Source: Lachnospiraceae bacterium
GTDB lineage: Bacteria > Bacillota > Clostridia > Lachnospirales > Lachnospiraceae
Length of the DNA stretch: 64,000 bases
Reading direction: 5' to 3'
Assembly: GCA_024399135.1 (NCBI GenBank)
Contig: JAKSHY010000011.1
Location: 34,995 to 98,994 of the forward strand
Below the pieces are notes generated by a model, which saw only the letters and a program-made list of their open reading frames with translations, did not search any database and was not told where the DNA came from. The position numbers were made by a program, and so were the translations under genes. This document shows, one piece after another, positions 41,654-49,370 of the stretch (positions are counted from its first letter, which is position 1; the number at the start of each line of letters is the position of its first letter).

Positions 41654-42330
41654 TATCTTACCCCTGTTGAACCGAAGCCACCTTCGCCTCGTTCTGTTTT
41701 TGCAAGTTCATCGACAATGGAAACATTTACAGTAGGAATTTTCTGAATAACCAACTGACAGATACGGTCTCCCTTATGAATGACAAAAGCACTCTCGTCT
41801 TTCATGTCACCGTCATCGTCATAGTTCACTTTCAGTTTTCTGTTATTGATTACATTAGCACTCACTTCTGCTCTGTAATCACTATCTATAAGACCTGTAG
41901 CAACATCAATTCCACTTTTAGTCAATCCACTTCTTGGAAGAATATAAGCACAAAAATCTGAAGGCATTTGAAGAGCAAATCCAAGTTTTACAAGTTTTCT
42001 TTCGCCAGATTCTACAGTAATATCTTCGTTTGCATAACAATCAAACCCTGCTGCACCTGCTGTTTTTCTTTCAGGAATTCTTCCACCATTAATCAGTTTG
42101 AACTTTACATCAATACCTTCTGAATCAATATATCCATCCTCAACTGCAATAAATCTTCCACAAACACACGGTCCTGCAATTCCTTTAGAAACTTTATCTC
42201 TGAAATCCTTGCACATACATCGTGTTTCATCGTTCTTCTGAATGATACAACAGCAGTATCCGTCACGAGCCTTAATTGCTGCCGTGATTTCGTCATACTT
42301 CTTTTTGTCTGGGTTTCTTATTATCTTCAC
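41653..42330 (-). CDS. dut: Thiol-motif (ferredoxin:thioredoxin reductase-like) / dUTPase fusion
   Basis: 225 residues. Residues about 1-62 carry CCC, CMC and CVC clusters (26-28, 38-40, 55-57), the spacing of small phage FTR catalytic-chain-like proteins that bind an Fe-S cluster. From about 72 onward lies a complete trimeric dUTPase: AGAAGFDCYA, LPRSGLTKSG, IDSDYRAEV, KGDRICQLVI and the C-terminal RGEGGFGSTG arm. dUTPase removes dUTP and makes dUMP. The fusion may add redox control or an assembly function; that is inference. Confidence 0.85.
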   Translation of the reverse strand: MKIIRNPDKKKYDEITAAIKARDGYCCCIIQKNDETRCMCKDFRDKVSKGIAGPCVCGRFIAVEDGYIDSEGIDVKFKLINGGRIPERKTAGAAGFDCYANEDITVESGERKLVKLGFALQMPSDFCAYILPRSGLTKSGIDVATGLIDSDYRAEVSANVINNRKLKVNYDDDGDMKDESAFVIHKGDRICQLVIQKIPTVNVSIVDELAKTERGEGGFGSTGVR

Positions 42331-42712
42331 GTACTTTTCCTAAGTTTTTCATGTAATCTGCAACTGCAATACAATTACTCAATTCTTCTTCATATCGTGC
42401 AAAGAGTTCATTACCCTTCACCACGACTGCCTGATCTAGCTCTTTTTCACCAAACAAAACACCCAGACCTTCAAGCATTACAAGAGTCTCAGCAAGTTTA
42501 TCTATAATTTTCGCTCTTAAAAACTCTTTGTATTCTTTACGATTCGCAGGTGTAATATCTTTTGGTGAAAACAAGAGGTAACATTCATCAAAAGCCTCAT
42601 AGTCCGAAAGGCTTCCTTGTAGTTCATTCATAACTGAATTCACTTTGGCCACCCAACCTTTCGGACCACAAAACTCGATGATATTTGCTAAAGGATTTTT
42701 CCTATCCTTCAC
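42293..42712 (-). CDS. MazG-like or hypothetical helical protein
   Basis: 139 residues, helical. DKLAETLVMLEGLGVLFGEK resembles the LADVLIMLEQL segment of MazG-type pyrophosphohydrolases, but the acidic metal-binding EExxE motif is not evident. Overlaps the dUTPase gene by 38 bases. Nucleotide clean-up is a tentative role. Confidence 0.45.
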   Translation of the reverse strand: MKDRKNPLANIIEFCGPKGWVAKVNSVMNELQGSLSDYEAFDECYLLFSPKDITPANRKEYKEFLRAKIIDKLAETLVMLEGLGVLFGEKELDQAVVVKGNELFARYEEELSNCIAVADYMKNLGKVREDNKKPRQKEV

Positions 42713-42775
42713 ACAACACTCCCACCAAATACCTCAATCAAGGTATCAACTACCTCGCCATATTGGTATGCACCC

Positions 42776-43222
42776 TTAGAAGGGAATTGAATCACCCCCA
42801 GGGATATCCTCTGGGAATCCATCTGAATTTGGATAATCTGCCCGACCTATTGTTTCTGGTTTAGAACTTTCACTGTTTACATAACGAGTGATTTCTACAT
42901 TTTCACACTGGAAAGTGACTTTCGAAGCTGTTTTTCCATCCTGTGTCTGCCAACGTTCCTGACGAGTAACACCTGAACATACTACACTTGCACCTTTCTT
43001 CAGAAGATTTACAAGTTTTTCTGCACGTTTACCAAGAACCCTACAGTCAAGATAATTTACTTTCTGTTCGTAAGATTCACCTGACTTCTGAATGTAGTTA
43101 TTTGCTACAGTGAAGTTGAGGATGTTGAATCCATTACCAACTGTTTTGAGTTCTGAATCTCTTGTGAGATTCCCTGAGATTACAAACTGATTTATGTTTG
43201 TAGTAAGTCTGTTGTCTGCCAT
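42776..43222 (-). CDS. ssb: Single-stranded DNA-binding protein (copy 2)
   Basis: 148 residues with a classical SSB OB fold: NQFVISGNLTRDSELKTVGN, FNILNFTVANNY, YLDCRVLGKRAEKLVNLLKK and GASVVCSGVTRQERW, ending GGDSIPF, close to the DDIPF tip used to recruit partners. The canonical phage SSB, in contrast to the shorter 7432 paralogue. Confidence 0.9.
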   Translation of the reverse strand: MADNRLTTNINQFVISGNLTRDSELKTVGNGFNILNFTVANNYIQKSGESYEQKVNYLDCRVLGKRAEKLVNLLKKGASVVCSGVTRQERWQTQDGKTASKVTFQCENVEITRYVNSESSKPETIGRADYPNSDGFPEDIPGGDSIPF

Positions 43223-43500
43223 TATTCGGCTCCTTCTTTTTGAGGTTCTTCCGAACCTTTTAGATTTTTATAGTAAGAGAGAATTGTTCTCTTCATACCT
43301 TCCACTATTTCTTCAGGCGATTTTGTGAATTTTGATTTCGCCATTGTATTTGCAATAAGAGACAGGCAGTAATCTACTGCAAAAGCTTCATCAGCAAGCA
43401 TCTGATTTCTAGGTCCCTGTCCTTCAATGAACTGAAATGAACAGTAACGCTTTCCAACTTTGGCTGCTTTTTTCAAATCTGATTCTGTGAATGTTCTCAT
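43222..43500 (-). CDS. Hypothetical protein, 92 residues
   Basis: Overlaps the SSB start by one base, with GGAG before its own ATG. Helical with TKSPEEIVEGMKRTILSYYK. Probably functions with SSB; unknown. Confidence 0.55.
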   Translation of the reverse strand: MRTFTESDLKKAAKVGKRYCSFQFIEGQGPRNQMLADEAFAVDYCLSLIANTMAKSKFTKSPEEIVEGMKRTILSYYKNLKGSEEPQKEGAE

Positions 43501-43660
43501 TTAATTCTCCAAAGGTGGAGGCAGAATGTACGACGTACGACCCTGCCCCCTATTTAATCTCATACTTAATATGAGGTGGTTCCTGACAAACGTGGAAGTA
43601 AGCCCGATCCTGCGACAAACCAGACCTACTTTCCACTGCGTTGCAACAAAACCTATTCTG
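43501..43660 (-). promoter_or_regulatory. Structured 5' leader and promoter of the SSB operon
   Basis: GCACGACAA (43677-43685) with CAGAAT 16 bases downstream on the minus strand gives a leader of about 150 bases. It holds a long imperfect helix (GTGGAAAGTA with TACTTCCAC) and a GGGGGCAGG/CTGCCTCC pair near the ribosome site: possible translational control. Confidence 0.4.
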
Positions 43661-43727
43661 CAACAAAGTTAAAAAGTTGTCGTGCAAAGTTTTAACTTTT
43701 GTCAAGATTACAAATAATATTTTTCGC

Positions 43728-44321
43728 ATGAGTCTTTTATATTGCGATACAGAAACTACAGGTTTCTCTCCCAAAGATTCTGCACCGTTCGAAATTGCTT
43801 TTATCTTTGTTTCCACAACAAAAGACGGTCAGAAGTATGAAGTGAAGAAAGGGTTTCGGTTAAACCCTCTTAATGACACGATTAAATATCACGAACAGGC
43901 ATGTCTTACGCACGGAGTAACAGAAGAGACAATCAGAAGTTATCCTCCTGCTAATGCAGTAATTCCTCAGATCAAATCTTTTCTTAAGTCATGTTCAAAA
44001 GGTTATGGTTTATGTCCAGAAGAAAAACCATACCTTACAGGCTACTGCATTGATTTTGACTACAGACATGTAAAGAAACTGTTGGAAGATTACGGAGTAT
44101 CTCTTAATAACTACATCAGTCCAAGACACCTGGATGTCCTGAAACAGGTTCATTCAGCCAAGGCTCGTGGAATCTTAAGAGGAATTGAAGATTGCAGACA
44201 GGAAACTGTGGCAGAGTTCTTAGAAATTGAGAATATCAAATCTCACTCTGCAGCAGGTGACATTACAACCACAAGAGAAATTACAAAAATCCTTCATGAA
44301 AAAGGTGTGAAATTGTATTAG
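43728..44321 (+). CDS. DnaQ-like 3'-5' exonuclease
   Basis: 197 residues. LYCDTETTGFSPKDSAPFEI is Exo I with the DxE pair; TGYCIDFDYRHVKKLL is Exo II and SHSAAGDITTTREI Exo III. Standalone phage exonucleases of this family proofread or degrade DNA. No ribosome site: the TAATAT -10 box lies 7 bases before the ATG, suggesting a leaderless message. Confidence 0.8.
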   Translation: MSLLYCDTETTGFSPKDSAPFEIAFIFVSTTKDGQKYEVKKGFRLNPLNDTIKYHEQACLTHGVTEETIRSYPPANAVIPQIKSFLKSCSKGYGLCPEEKPYLTGYCIDFDYRHVKKLLEDYGVSLNNYISPRHLDVLKQVHSAKARGILRGIEDCRQETVAEFLEIENIKSHSAAGDITTTREITKILHEKGVKLY

Positions 44322-44329
44322 GAGAAACT

Positions 44330-44620
44330 ATGTCAGAATGTATGAAAAAAGATACAGTTACAATAACAGAGATTGCTTTATTTGTGGATATGGAAGTTCC
44401 TTATCTGAAATTAGCACTAATGTTCTTTGCACCGGAGTTGATGGAACCGTACAAAGAATGGGATTTAGAAGACGAATCATTGAACGATAAGTTCATATTC
44501 CCAGATGATAAAGAGACTTGGAAACTGGTTGCCTTCACAATCAATAATGCTTACATCGAAGATATGCGTGAGGTGAAAGCAAGAACCAGAGAAATTGAAG
44601 AAATATTAGGAGTAGACTAA
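44330..44620 (+). CDS. Hypothetical protein, 96 residues
   Basis: Behind AGGAG, 8 bases after the exonuclease stop. Acidic helical protein (EWDLEDESLNDKFIFPDDKE). Ends 3 bases from the convergent repressor gene. Unknown. Confidence 0.55.
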   Translation: MSECMKKDTVTITEIALFVDMEVPYLKLALMFFAPELMEPYKEWDLEDESLNDKFIFPDDKETWKLVAFTINNAYIEDMREVKARTREIEEILGVD

Positions 44621-44623
44621 CAC

Positions 44624-45109
44624 TTAGTCTACTGACATCAAATTCGTTGATCCGAGAGCCGTTATCATTGCCATAACAGCTCTTTTGTCTCTTTCATCAA
44701 GATTATGATAAAGTTCAAGTAACTCTTCATCTTCTTCAGAAGCCTTGTCTTCAACTTCAGGAATAATATCAGGTGAAGCACCTTTCCAGAACTCAACCTG
44801 TGAACTGATATTCGCAAGTATCGGTGTTCTTCGTGTTTTATCAAGTTTTAATAACTGACGAACTTGAACCATGATATCAGGAGGGAATGGTTCTTTCCCT
44901 CTTCCTGTAACCATATATTCGACTGATGTATCTAAGAATTGAGCAATCTTTACAGCCATATCTGCTCTTGGATAATTATCATATCTGACAAGTGAATGAT
45001 ATTGAGTCTCTGGGAGGTCTGCTGCTTTTAGTAGAGCACTAACCGACTTTCCTTGGTCTTTTAACAACCTTTTCAGTCGTACAAAGTAACTTTCTTCCAT
45101 TTCGTCCAT
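44624..45109 (-). CDS. CI-like phage repressor
   Basis: 161 residues. Residues about 8-66 form an XRE HTH (LLKDQGKSVSALLKAADLPE, then YPRADMAVKIAQFLDTSVEY). The C-terminal part is acidic and helical; there is no S24/LexA peptidase, so induction cannot be by self-cleavage and may involve an antirepressor such as the 53178 product. It diverges from a good promoter flanked by TTTTTACCGA repeats. Confidence 0.75.
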   Translation of the reverse strand: MDEMEESYFVRLKRLLKDQGKSVSALLKAADLPETQYHSLVRYDNYPRADMAVKIAQFLDTSVEYMVTGRGKEPFPPDIMVQVRQLLKLDKTRRTPILANISSQVEFWKGASPDIIPEVEDKASEEDEELLELYHNLDERDKRAVMAMITALGSTNLMSVD

Positions 45110-45119
45110 TTTTTCCTCA

Positions 45120-45270
45120 TTTTTACCGAAAAAACTAGTATTTTTACCGATTTTTACTTGACGTATCGCTATTACGGCAGTATATTCATCTTAAAAGTAG
45201 TTAAGAAACTACCTAAATTTAGATGTTGGTAAAATAACAAGTTCTTTAGTTATATATTCGGTATTTTACC
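45120..45270. promoter_or_regulatory. Repressor operator region and rightward promoter
   Basis: Promoter TTGACG, 17 bases, TATATT (45158-45186). TTTTTACCGA at 45120 and 45141 (21 bp apart) followed by TTTTTACTTG at 45151, overlapping the -35. An inverted pair GGTAAAAT (45228) / ATTTTACC (45263) lies in the leader, with a GTAGTT/AACTAC hairpin. The same decamers recur beside the attachment site. Confidence 0.7.
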
Positions 45271-45302
45271 ACATAACTTGAATAAAAACTATGGAGGATT
45301 AG

Positions 45303-45713
45303 ATGGATTTGTATCTGCATTTTGGAAGCACAACTTCTGTTACAGAAGTGGCAAAAGAAATGGGATTGCCAGTTAAGTGTATCACTGACTGTGCAAAAGG
45401 ATTTGGTTACGAAGAAGACAGCTATGATGAATTTCAGATTGCTGACATCAAGAACAAATTAAAACTTCAGAACTTATTACCTACAGAAGAACAGTTTATT
45501 AACTGCCATAAAAGAGATCCACGCAGAACTGTTCAGGCTCAAATCATCTACAACTACCTTAAAAATCTCAATACTCCAACTCAACCTGCACAAATCGGCA
45601 AATACTTCGGTATCAGAAGTGTATGTGTGCTTAATGCACTTATGGCATATCCTGATGTTGCTGAAGAAGATGACGGTTCAATATTCATAATTAGAGAGGA
45701 ACTCTATGCCTAA
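45303..45713 (+). CDS. Hypothetical DNA-binding-like protein (Cro position)
   Basis: 136 residues. First gene rightward from the switch. SVTEVAKEMGLPVKCITDCA (about 11-30) looks like an HTH, and IGKYFGIRSVCVLNALMAYP another winged-helix-like segment. Probably an early regulator or replication gene. GGAGGATT ribosome site; overlaps the next gene by 8 bases. Confidence 0.6.
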   Translation: MDLYLHFGSTTSVTEVAKEMGLPVKCITDCAKGFGYEEDSYDEFQIADIKNKLKLQNLLPTEEQFINCHKRDPRRTVQAQIIYNYLKNLNTPTQPAQIGKYFGIRSVCVLNALMAYPDVAEEDDGSIFIIREELYA

Positions 45714-46011
45714 AGCAAAAAAGTTTAAGACTATTTCCGAAGCAACACTGTATGTTTTTGACGGTTGGAAACCTGGTCGTAAGTTCCATACAACTGAACT
45801 CATGCAGAAAGTTCAGCCATTACTGGAACCAAAAGTAGTGAAAGATGCTAAAGGACGTGAAACAGTAGTTGAACGTAATCCTTTCCCTGAGACCTATCTT
45901 AAGGTTCTCAGAAAGTATCGTAGACAGTTTTTCGTTTGTATTGACAAAGCTGAATCATACTACGAAAAAGTTGATCCGTTGTGCACGACTTCTCTGAAGA
46001 AATCTGCATAA
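45706..46011 (+). CDS. Hypothetical protein, 101 residues
   Basis: Basic (KAKKFKTISEATLYVFDGWK), with a winged-helix-like core ending in LKVLRKYRRQFFVCIDKAES. Its stop codon overlaps the -10 box of the promoter for the noncoding block. Likely nucleic-acid binding. Confidence 0.55.
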   Translation: MPKAKKFKTISEATLYVFDGWKPGRKFHTTELMQKVQPLLEPKVVKDAKGRETVVERNPFPETYLKVLRKYRRQFFVCIDKAESYYEKVDPLCTTSLKKSA

Positions 46012-46014
46012 TAT
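45983..46014 (+). promoter_or_regulatory. GCACGACTT-type promoter of the 46-kb RNA block
   Basis: GCACGACTT with TAATAT 17 bases downstream, overlapping the end of a gene. Transcription would start near 46021, at the beginning of a 740-base region without genes. Confidence 0.6.
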
Positions 46015-46019
46015 AAATC

Positions 46020-46200
46020 ATTCCCCCTAGCTAATGCTAGTTGGCAAATTGCCTTGGATACCTAGGTTGCTTCCAAGTCTTGTCTTTCCCCTCCCACTCG
46101 GCAAGATTCGGAATGTTCAGTTTCAATACTGAAGTGTCCAATACGGTTAGAGTAAGACTCTAATCTGGTGTTTTACTTTTATATCCTATTTTGGTTGGCT
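46020..46200 (+). ncRNA. Hairpin-rich leader part of the RNA block
   Basis: No gene. Short stems: CTAGC/GCTAG, CTTGG/CCAAG, AGTCTTG with CAAGATT, TTCAGT/ACTGAA and TTAGAGT/ACTCTAA. Identity unknown. Confidence 0.35.
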
Positions 46201-46223
46201 GATGGAACAGACATCTGTGGCAC

Positions 46224-46326
46224 GAGGATTTGTCTAGACTGTACAGGAAGAAACCGTGTTTCATAGCTCGGTTCGGGTTTCGATACTCGGCAGTCTAATA
46301 GCTATGGGTTCAATTCCATCGCCTCC
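46224..46326 (+). ncRNA. tRNA-like element A (nested)
   Basis: Inner acceptor-like stem TAGACTG (46235) / CAGTCTA (46291) with a T-arm-like CGGGT-TTCGAT-ACTCG directly before it, and an outer GAGG...CCTC pairing with a second T-arm-like ATGG-GTTCAATT-CCAT. No normal D or anticodon arm. Degenerate or non-canonical. Confidence 0.4.
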
Positions 46327-46361
46327 TTAATAAAATTGGCACATCGGAACTAGACGGTGGT

Positions 46362-46429
46362 GAGTAAGTGTGTATCGGTTTTAGACATTTTTCCGAGGTC
46401 ACACAGCAGGTTCGAGTCCTGTCTTACTC
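46362..46429 (+). ncRNA. tRNA-like element B lacking separate D and anticodon arms
   Basis: Perfect 7-bp acceptor GAGTAAG / CTTACTC; canonical T-arm GCAGG-TTCGAGT-CCTGT abutting the acceptor; between them one composite arm (TGTG/CACA then TCGG/CCGA) instead of D and anticodon arms. 68 bases. CCA is not encoded. Resembles a tRNA-like domain more than a translating tRNA. Confidence 0.6.
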
Positions 46430-46457
46430 AATAAACTCGGAGTGACCACCGAGTTGT

Positions 46458-46552
46458 AGAAACGCCAGTATGGATCTGGTAATCCTTTAGACTAGATTGA
46501 TAGTTCCTGGTCGGGGTAAGAATGTTTTGAGGTTCGATTCCTCCTCGTTTCT
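46458..46552 (+). ncRNA. tRNA-like element C
   Basis: Acceptor AGAAACG / CGTTTCT (7 bp), T-arm GAGG-TTCGATT-CCTC, and a long arm closed by CCAG/CTGG with an inner GGAT-CTGGTA-ATCC hairpin that looks like a D-arm. The region between is too long for a class I tRNA. 95 bases. Separated from element B by an ACTCGG/CCGAGT hairpin. Confidence 0.55.
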
Positions 46553-46589
46553 AGTGGAAAGTACCACTTTCTAATAAAACCATTTTTTC

Positions 46590-46740
46590 TTTCAGACCCC
46601 CTCAAGGGGTATGGCAGCCGGAAAGTACGGCTCAGACAGTCTTATTGATGGAGTGAAGAATCCTCTTGAACCGTAAATCATATCTGCCTTGGGTATCTGG
46701 CAGATTAGTTCTTTGCTTCACCGATTAGACTGTCTGATTA
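46590..46740 (+). ncRNA. Structured leader upstream of the 46757 gene
   Basis: ACCCC/GGGGT hairpin, GCCG/CGGC hairpin, then a closed domain AGACAGTC (46634) / GACTGTCT (46728) enclosing GTGAAG/CTTCAC and ATCTGCC/GGCAGAT. It ends 5 bases before the GGAGG ribosome site, so it could be a regulatory leader or another RNA. Confidence 0.45.
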
Positions 46741-46756
46741 TTTTGGAGGTTATTTT

Positions 46757-47224
46757 ATGAAAAAATATGAAGAAGAATTTGAAAAGTCTACTGAAAGAAA
46801 CCGTATGTCATTCATTGCGACTCTTGCAGTAAAAGAACTCATGGAAGAAGGAAAACTGACTAAAGAGGATTTGGTTGGTTTCGTGAAGAAAAACGCAGAA
46901 GAACAGAAACATCCTGAACGTGCTGATGACCTTGTAGCATTCATCGACACTATGGAACCAAAGAAATTCCTGAATATGTTTGGTTGGAGAATCTTCGACC
47001 TTAAACAGTTCTACGAATACAGAAAGAATTTCAGAAAAGAGATTCGAGATAAACACATTAAAGAAACTGAAGAAAGATTGGAAAAGGCTCGTGCAGAAAA
47101 GGCAGCAAAGAAAGCAAAGAACGTTGCTAAGAATCAGCCTAAGAAAAAGGTTGAACCTGCTCCTGCACCGAAGAAAAAGATTATTGTTGTGAAGAAGCCT
47201 CAAGCTGTAAGCCAGAGTCGATAA
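46757..47224 (+). CDS. Hypothetical protein with basic Lys/Pro/Ala tail
   Basis: 155 residues. Helical, charged body (residues 1-105) and a tail KKKVEPAPAPKKKIIVVKKP typical of nucleic-acid-binding extensions. Its 3' end overlaps a convergent HTH gene by 44 bases. Lies behind the structured leader. Confidence 0.6.
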   Translation: MKKYEEEFEKSTERNRMSFIATLAVKELMEEGKLTKEDLVGFVKKNAEEQKHPERADDLVAFIDTMEPKKFLNMFGWRIFDLKQFYEYRKNFRKEIRDKHIKETEERLEKARAEKAAKKAKNVAKNQPKKKVEPAPAPKKKIIVVKKPQAVSQSR

Positions 47225-47471
47225 TATCCTTCTGGATCTTATTTACAAGGTCTTTATATCGATTGTCTTCTTCACCGGTAAGGAGATAATCGATAGAGAC
47301 ACCAAGATGAATAGCAATCTTTTGAGCTGTAAATACATCCGGAGACGTATTTCTATTTATCCAGGTCTCGATAGTTCTATCAGGGAAACCCAAATTTTTA
47401 GAGAATTCTTTTTGAGTAAGGTTACTTTTTTTAATTAAATCTTTGACTCGATTCCAAAATTCTTCGCACAT
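47181..47471 (-). CDS. XRE-family regulator
   Basis: 96 residues; HTH at about 13-62 (NLTQKEFSKNLGFPDRTIET, then LGVSIDYLLTGEED). No peptidase domain. Diverges from the replication operon, so it may control it. No clear ribosome site. Confidence 0.75.
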   Translation of the reverse strand: MCEEFWNRVKDLIKKSNLTQKEFSKNLGFPDRTIETWINRNTSPDVFTAQKIAIHLGVSIDYLLTGEEDNRYKDLVNKIQKDIIDSGLQLEASSQQ

Positions 47472-47734
47472 AGTTGTATTTTCGTCTCTTTTTTTACAAA
47501 TGTTTAGTGTATTTTATTGACCTATACAATAAAATATTGTACTATTTAAGCATAAACACAACATTTTGTTGTGATGAACACGACATTTACATTGTTTTTA
47601 GTTACACTCACTGCAGTAACTAACATTAGTAATAATTTACTAGCAAAAGGCTTTTTGAACAAGTGCAACAGCAGTGACCGAGAAATCGGAGTTGTATTTG
47701 AGATCAAAAAGCCTATTTTTTTAGAGGTGTAATC

Positions 47735-48736
47735 ATGGGGAACATGGTATTTCACAAAGAAAACAGACCGAACGGTTTTACTACAATCAGTAATACTATT
47801 CTCAGAGATAAAACAATCTCTGCAAGGTCAAAAGGGCTGTTCTGCTACTTGATGTCTCTCCCACCAGATTGGGAACTTCATATCAGCACACTCTCTTCAA
47901 ATTTCACAGAAGGAAGAGATGCTATTAATAATGCACTCAAAGAACTCACAGAACATAAGTATCTTGAAAAGTTTACAGAAGTAAACGGTAACTTGAAAGG
48001 TAGAGTTCATTTTACAATTCATGAAGAACCTCAGCTTACTGAAAATGGGTCAACTGATTCTCGGTTAACTGAAAATCCACCACTACTAAATACTTATAAT
48101 ACTAAAGACTTAAATACTAAATACTTAAATTCTAAATCTCATTGTGATGAAACATCTGACACTACATCTTCAGTGAATGATTCTTCATCAGTCGCTATCG
48201 CTCCTTCTTCAGAATCATTACGCAACGAAGAAAAAGTTAGTGACGATACAGAAAACACTCCTTCACTTACCTCTTCAGAAGATTCTCTCTCACATACTTC
48301 TAACACTTTCTCTGAAGCTGATATCACTCAAACACCAAAAGAAAAAGAAAGTGTTCCGGCCAAAGAAAAAGAAAAGGTATTAGCAAAAGACGTTATTGCT
48401 CATTATGCAATGCGTTGGGAGCAAATGAGAGGATGTGGAAGACTAACATCAGAATGTCCTAAGCAGTCGTTCGCTATCATTCAGAGACTTATAAATAGTT
48501 CTGGATTGAGTCTTGAAGAGATTAAAAAAGTAATTGACTTGGGATTCAAATCTACGGAGTACATCTTAATAAAAAATAAATACCCACTACGAACAATGTT
48601 GGGGAGTTGGTGGGTTCCAATAGCATTAAACGGTCCTGTAGAAGAACCTAAACGATACAACAATAAAAAATATACACCTGCATCACCTGACCAGTTGAAT
48701 GCAAATGAATCATACGAAAAAGGAGCTTGGAAATGA
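47735..48736 (+). CDS. Replication initiator (RepO/DnaD-like) with HTH_36
   Basis: 333 residues. N-terminal winged helix (about 15-100: GFTTISNTILRDKTISARSK, AINNALKELTEHKYLEKFTE), a Ser/Thr/Glu-rich linker (about 125-215), and a C-terminal helical segment similar to DnaD/O-type loaders. Followed directly by DnaC-like and DnaB-like genes, the usual phage replication order. The origin may lie within the gene, for example in the repetitive linker, but no iterons are obvious. Confidence 0.75.
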   Translation: MGNMVFHKENRPNGFTTISNTILRDKTISARSKGLFCYLMSLPPDWELHISTLSSNFTEGRDAINNALKELTEHKYLEKFTEVNGNLKGRVHFTIHEEPQLTENGSTDSRLTENPPLLNTYNTKDLNTKYLNSKSHCDETSDTTSSVNDSSSVAIAPSSESLRNEEKVSDDTENTPSLTSSEDSLSHTSNTFSEADITQTPKEKESVPAKEKEKVLAKDVIAHYAMRWEQMRGCGRLTSECPKQSFAIIQRLINSSGLSLEEIKKVIDLGFKSTEYILIKNKYPLRTMLGSWWVPIALNGPVEEPKRYNNKKYTPASPDQLNANESYEKGAWK

Positions 48737-49368
48737 AAAACTTTAATGACGAACTGAAAAACTTAATGGCAATGGCAGAAGCTGATATTCAGAATCAGTC
48801 ACTTGAAAAACCAGAATTTACTGTGGATGAAGGATTTTATGACAGAGTTAGAATGCCAAAACGTTTCCGTGGTGTGACATTTGATACTCACCCTAATGAA
48901 GCAACTGAACGTGTAAAAAGGTTTTGCACAAAGAAAGGTGGTGGAGTTTTGATGTTGGTAGGTCCAGTAGGAACAGGGAAAACTGAGACTGCTTGCTGTT
49001 CGTTTTATGAACGTGCAAAGTTAGGTCTTACTGCTGGAGAATACTTGAATGTAAAACGTGAGCTTTGTCCGATGTATCGTTCGTCAAGATTGACTACTTC
49101 GACAATTACAGAGTGGCAGTTTTTTGAACATCTGTACAATCTGCCCTTCTTGATTCTTGATGAAGTTGGACAGGGTGATAATCAAGATATTGAAAGATTG
49201 GTTGTCACAAATATTCTGAGTGCATGTTATGACAACGATACAAAAGTTATCATAACATCGAATATGACAACACGTCAGTTCTGCGAGTTCATGGGTGACC
49301 GAATTCATGACAGATTAAGACAGATAGCAGAAGAAGTTATTTTGAACGGAAAATCTTGGAGGGTATAA
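48733..49368 (+). CDS. DnaC-like helicase loader
   Basis: 211 residues. RMPKRFRGVTFDTHPNEATE precedes Walker A GPVGTGKTE (about 77-85); Walker B LPFLILDEVGQG (about 139-150) and sensor ITSNMTTRQF follow, with the Arg finger region DRIHDRLRQ. Loads the DnaB-type helicase. Start overlaps the initiator gene by 4 bases. Confidence 0.85.
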   Translation: MKNFNDELKNLMAMAEADIQNQSLEKPEFTVDEGFYDRVRMPKRFRGVTFDTHPNEATERVKRFCTKKGGGVLMLVGPVGTGKTETACCSFYERAKLGLTAGEYLNVKRELCPMYRSSRLTTSTITEWQFFEHLYNLPFLILDEVGQGDNQDIERLVVTNILSACYDNDTKVIITSNMTTRQFCEFMGDRIHDRLRQIAEEVILNGKSWRV

Positions 49369-49370
49369 TA

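Noticed and set aside
46224..46552. Ordinary tRNA genes
   Set aside because: Acceptor and T arms are good but no element gives proper D and anticodon arms with a U33-containing 7-base loop.
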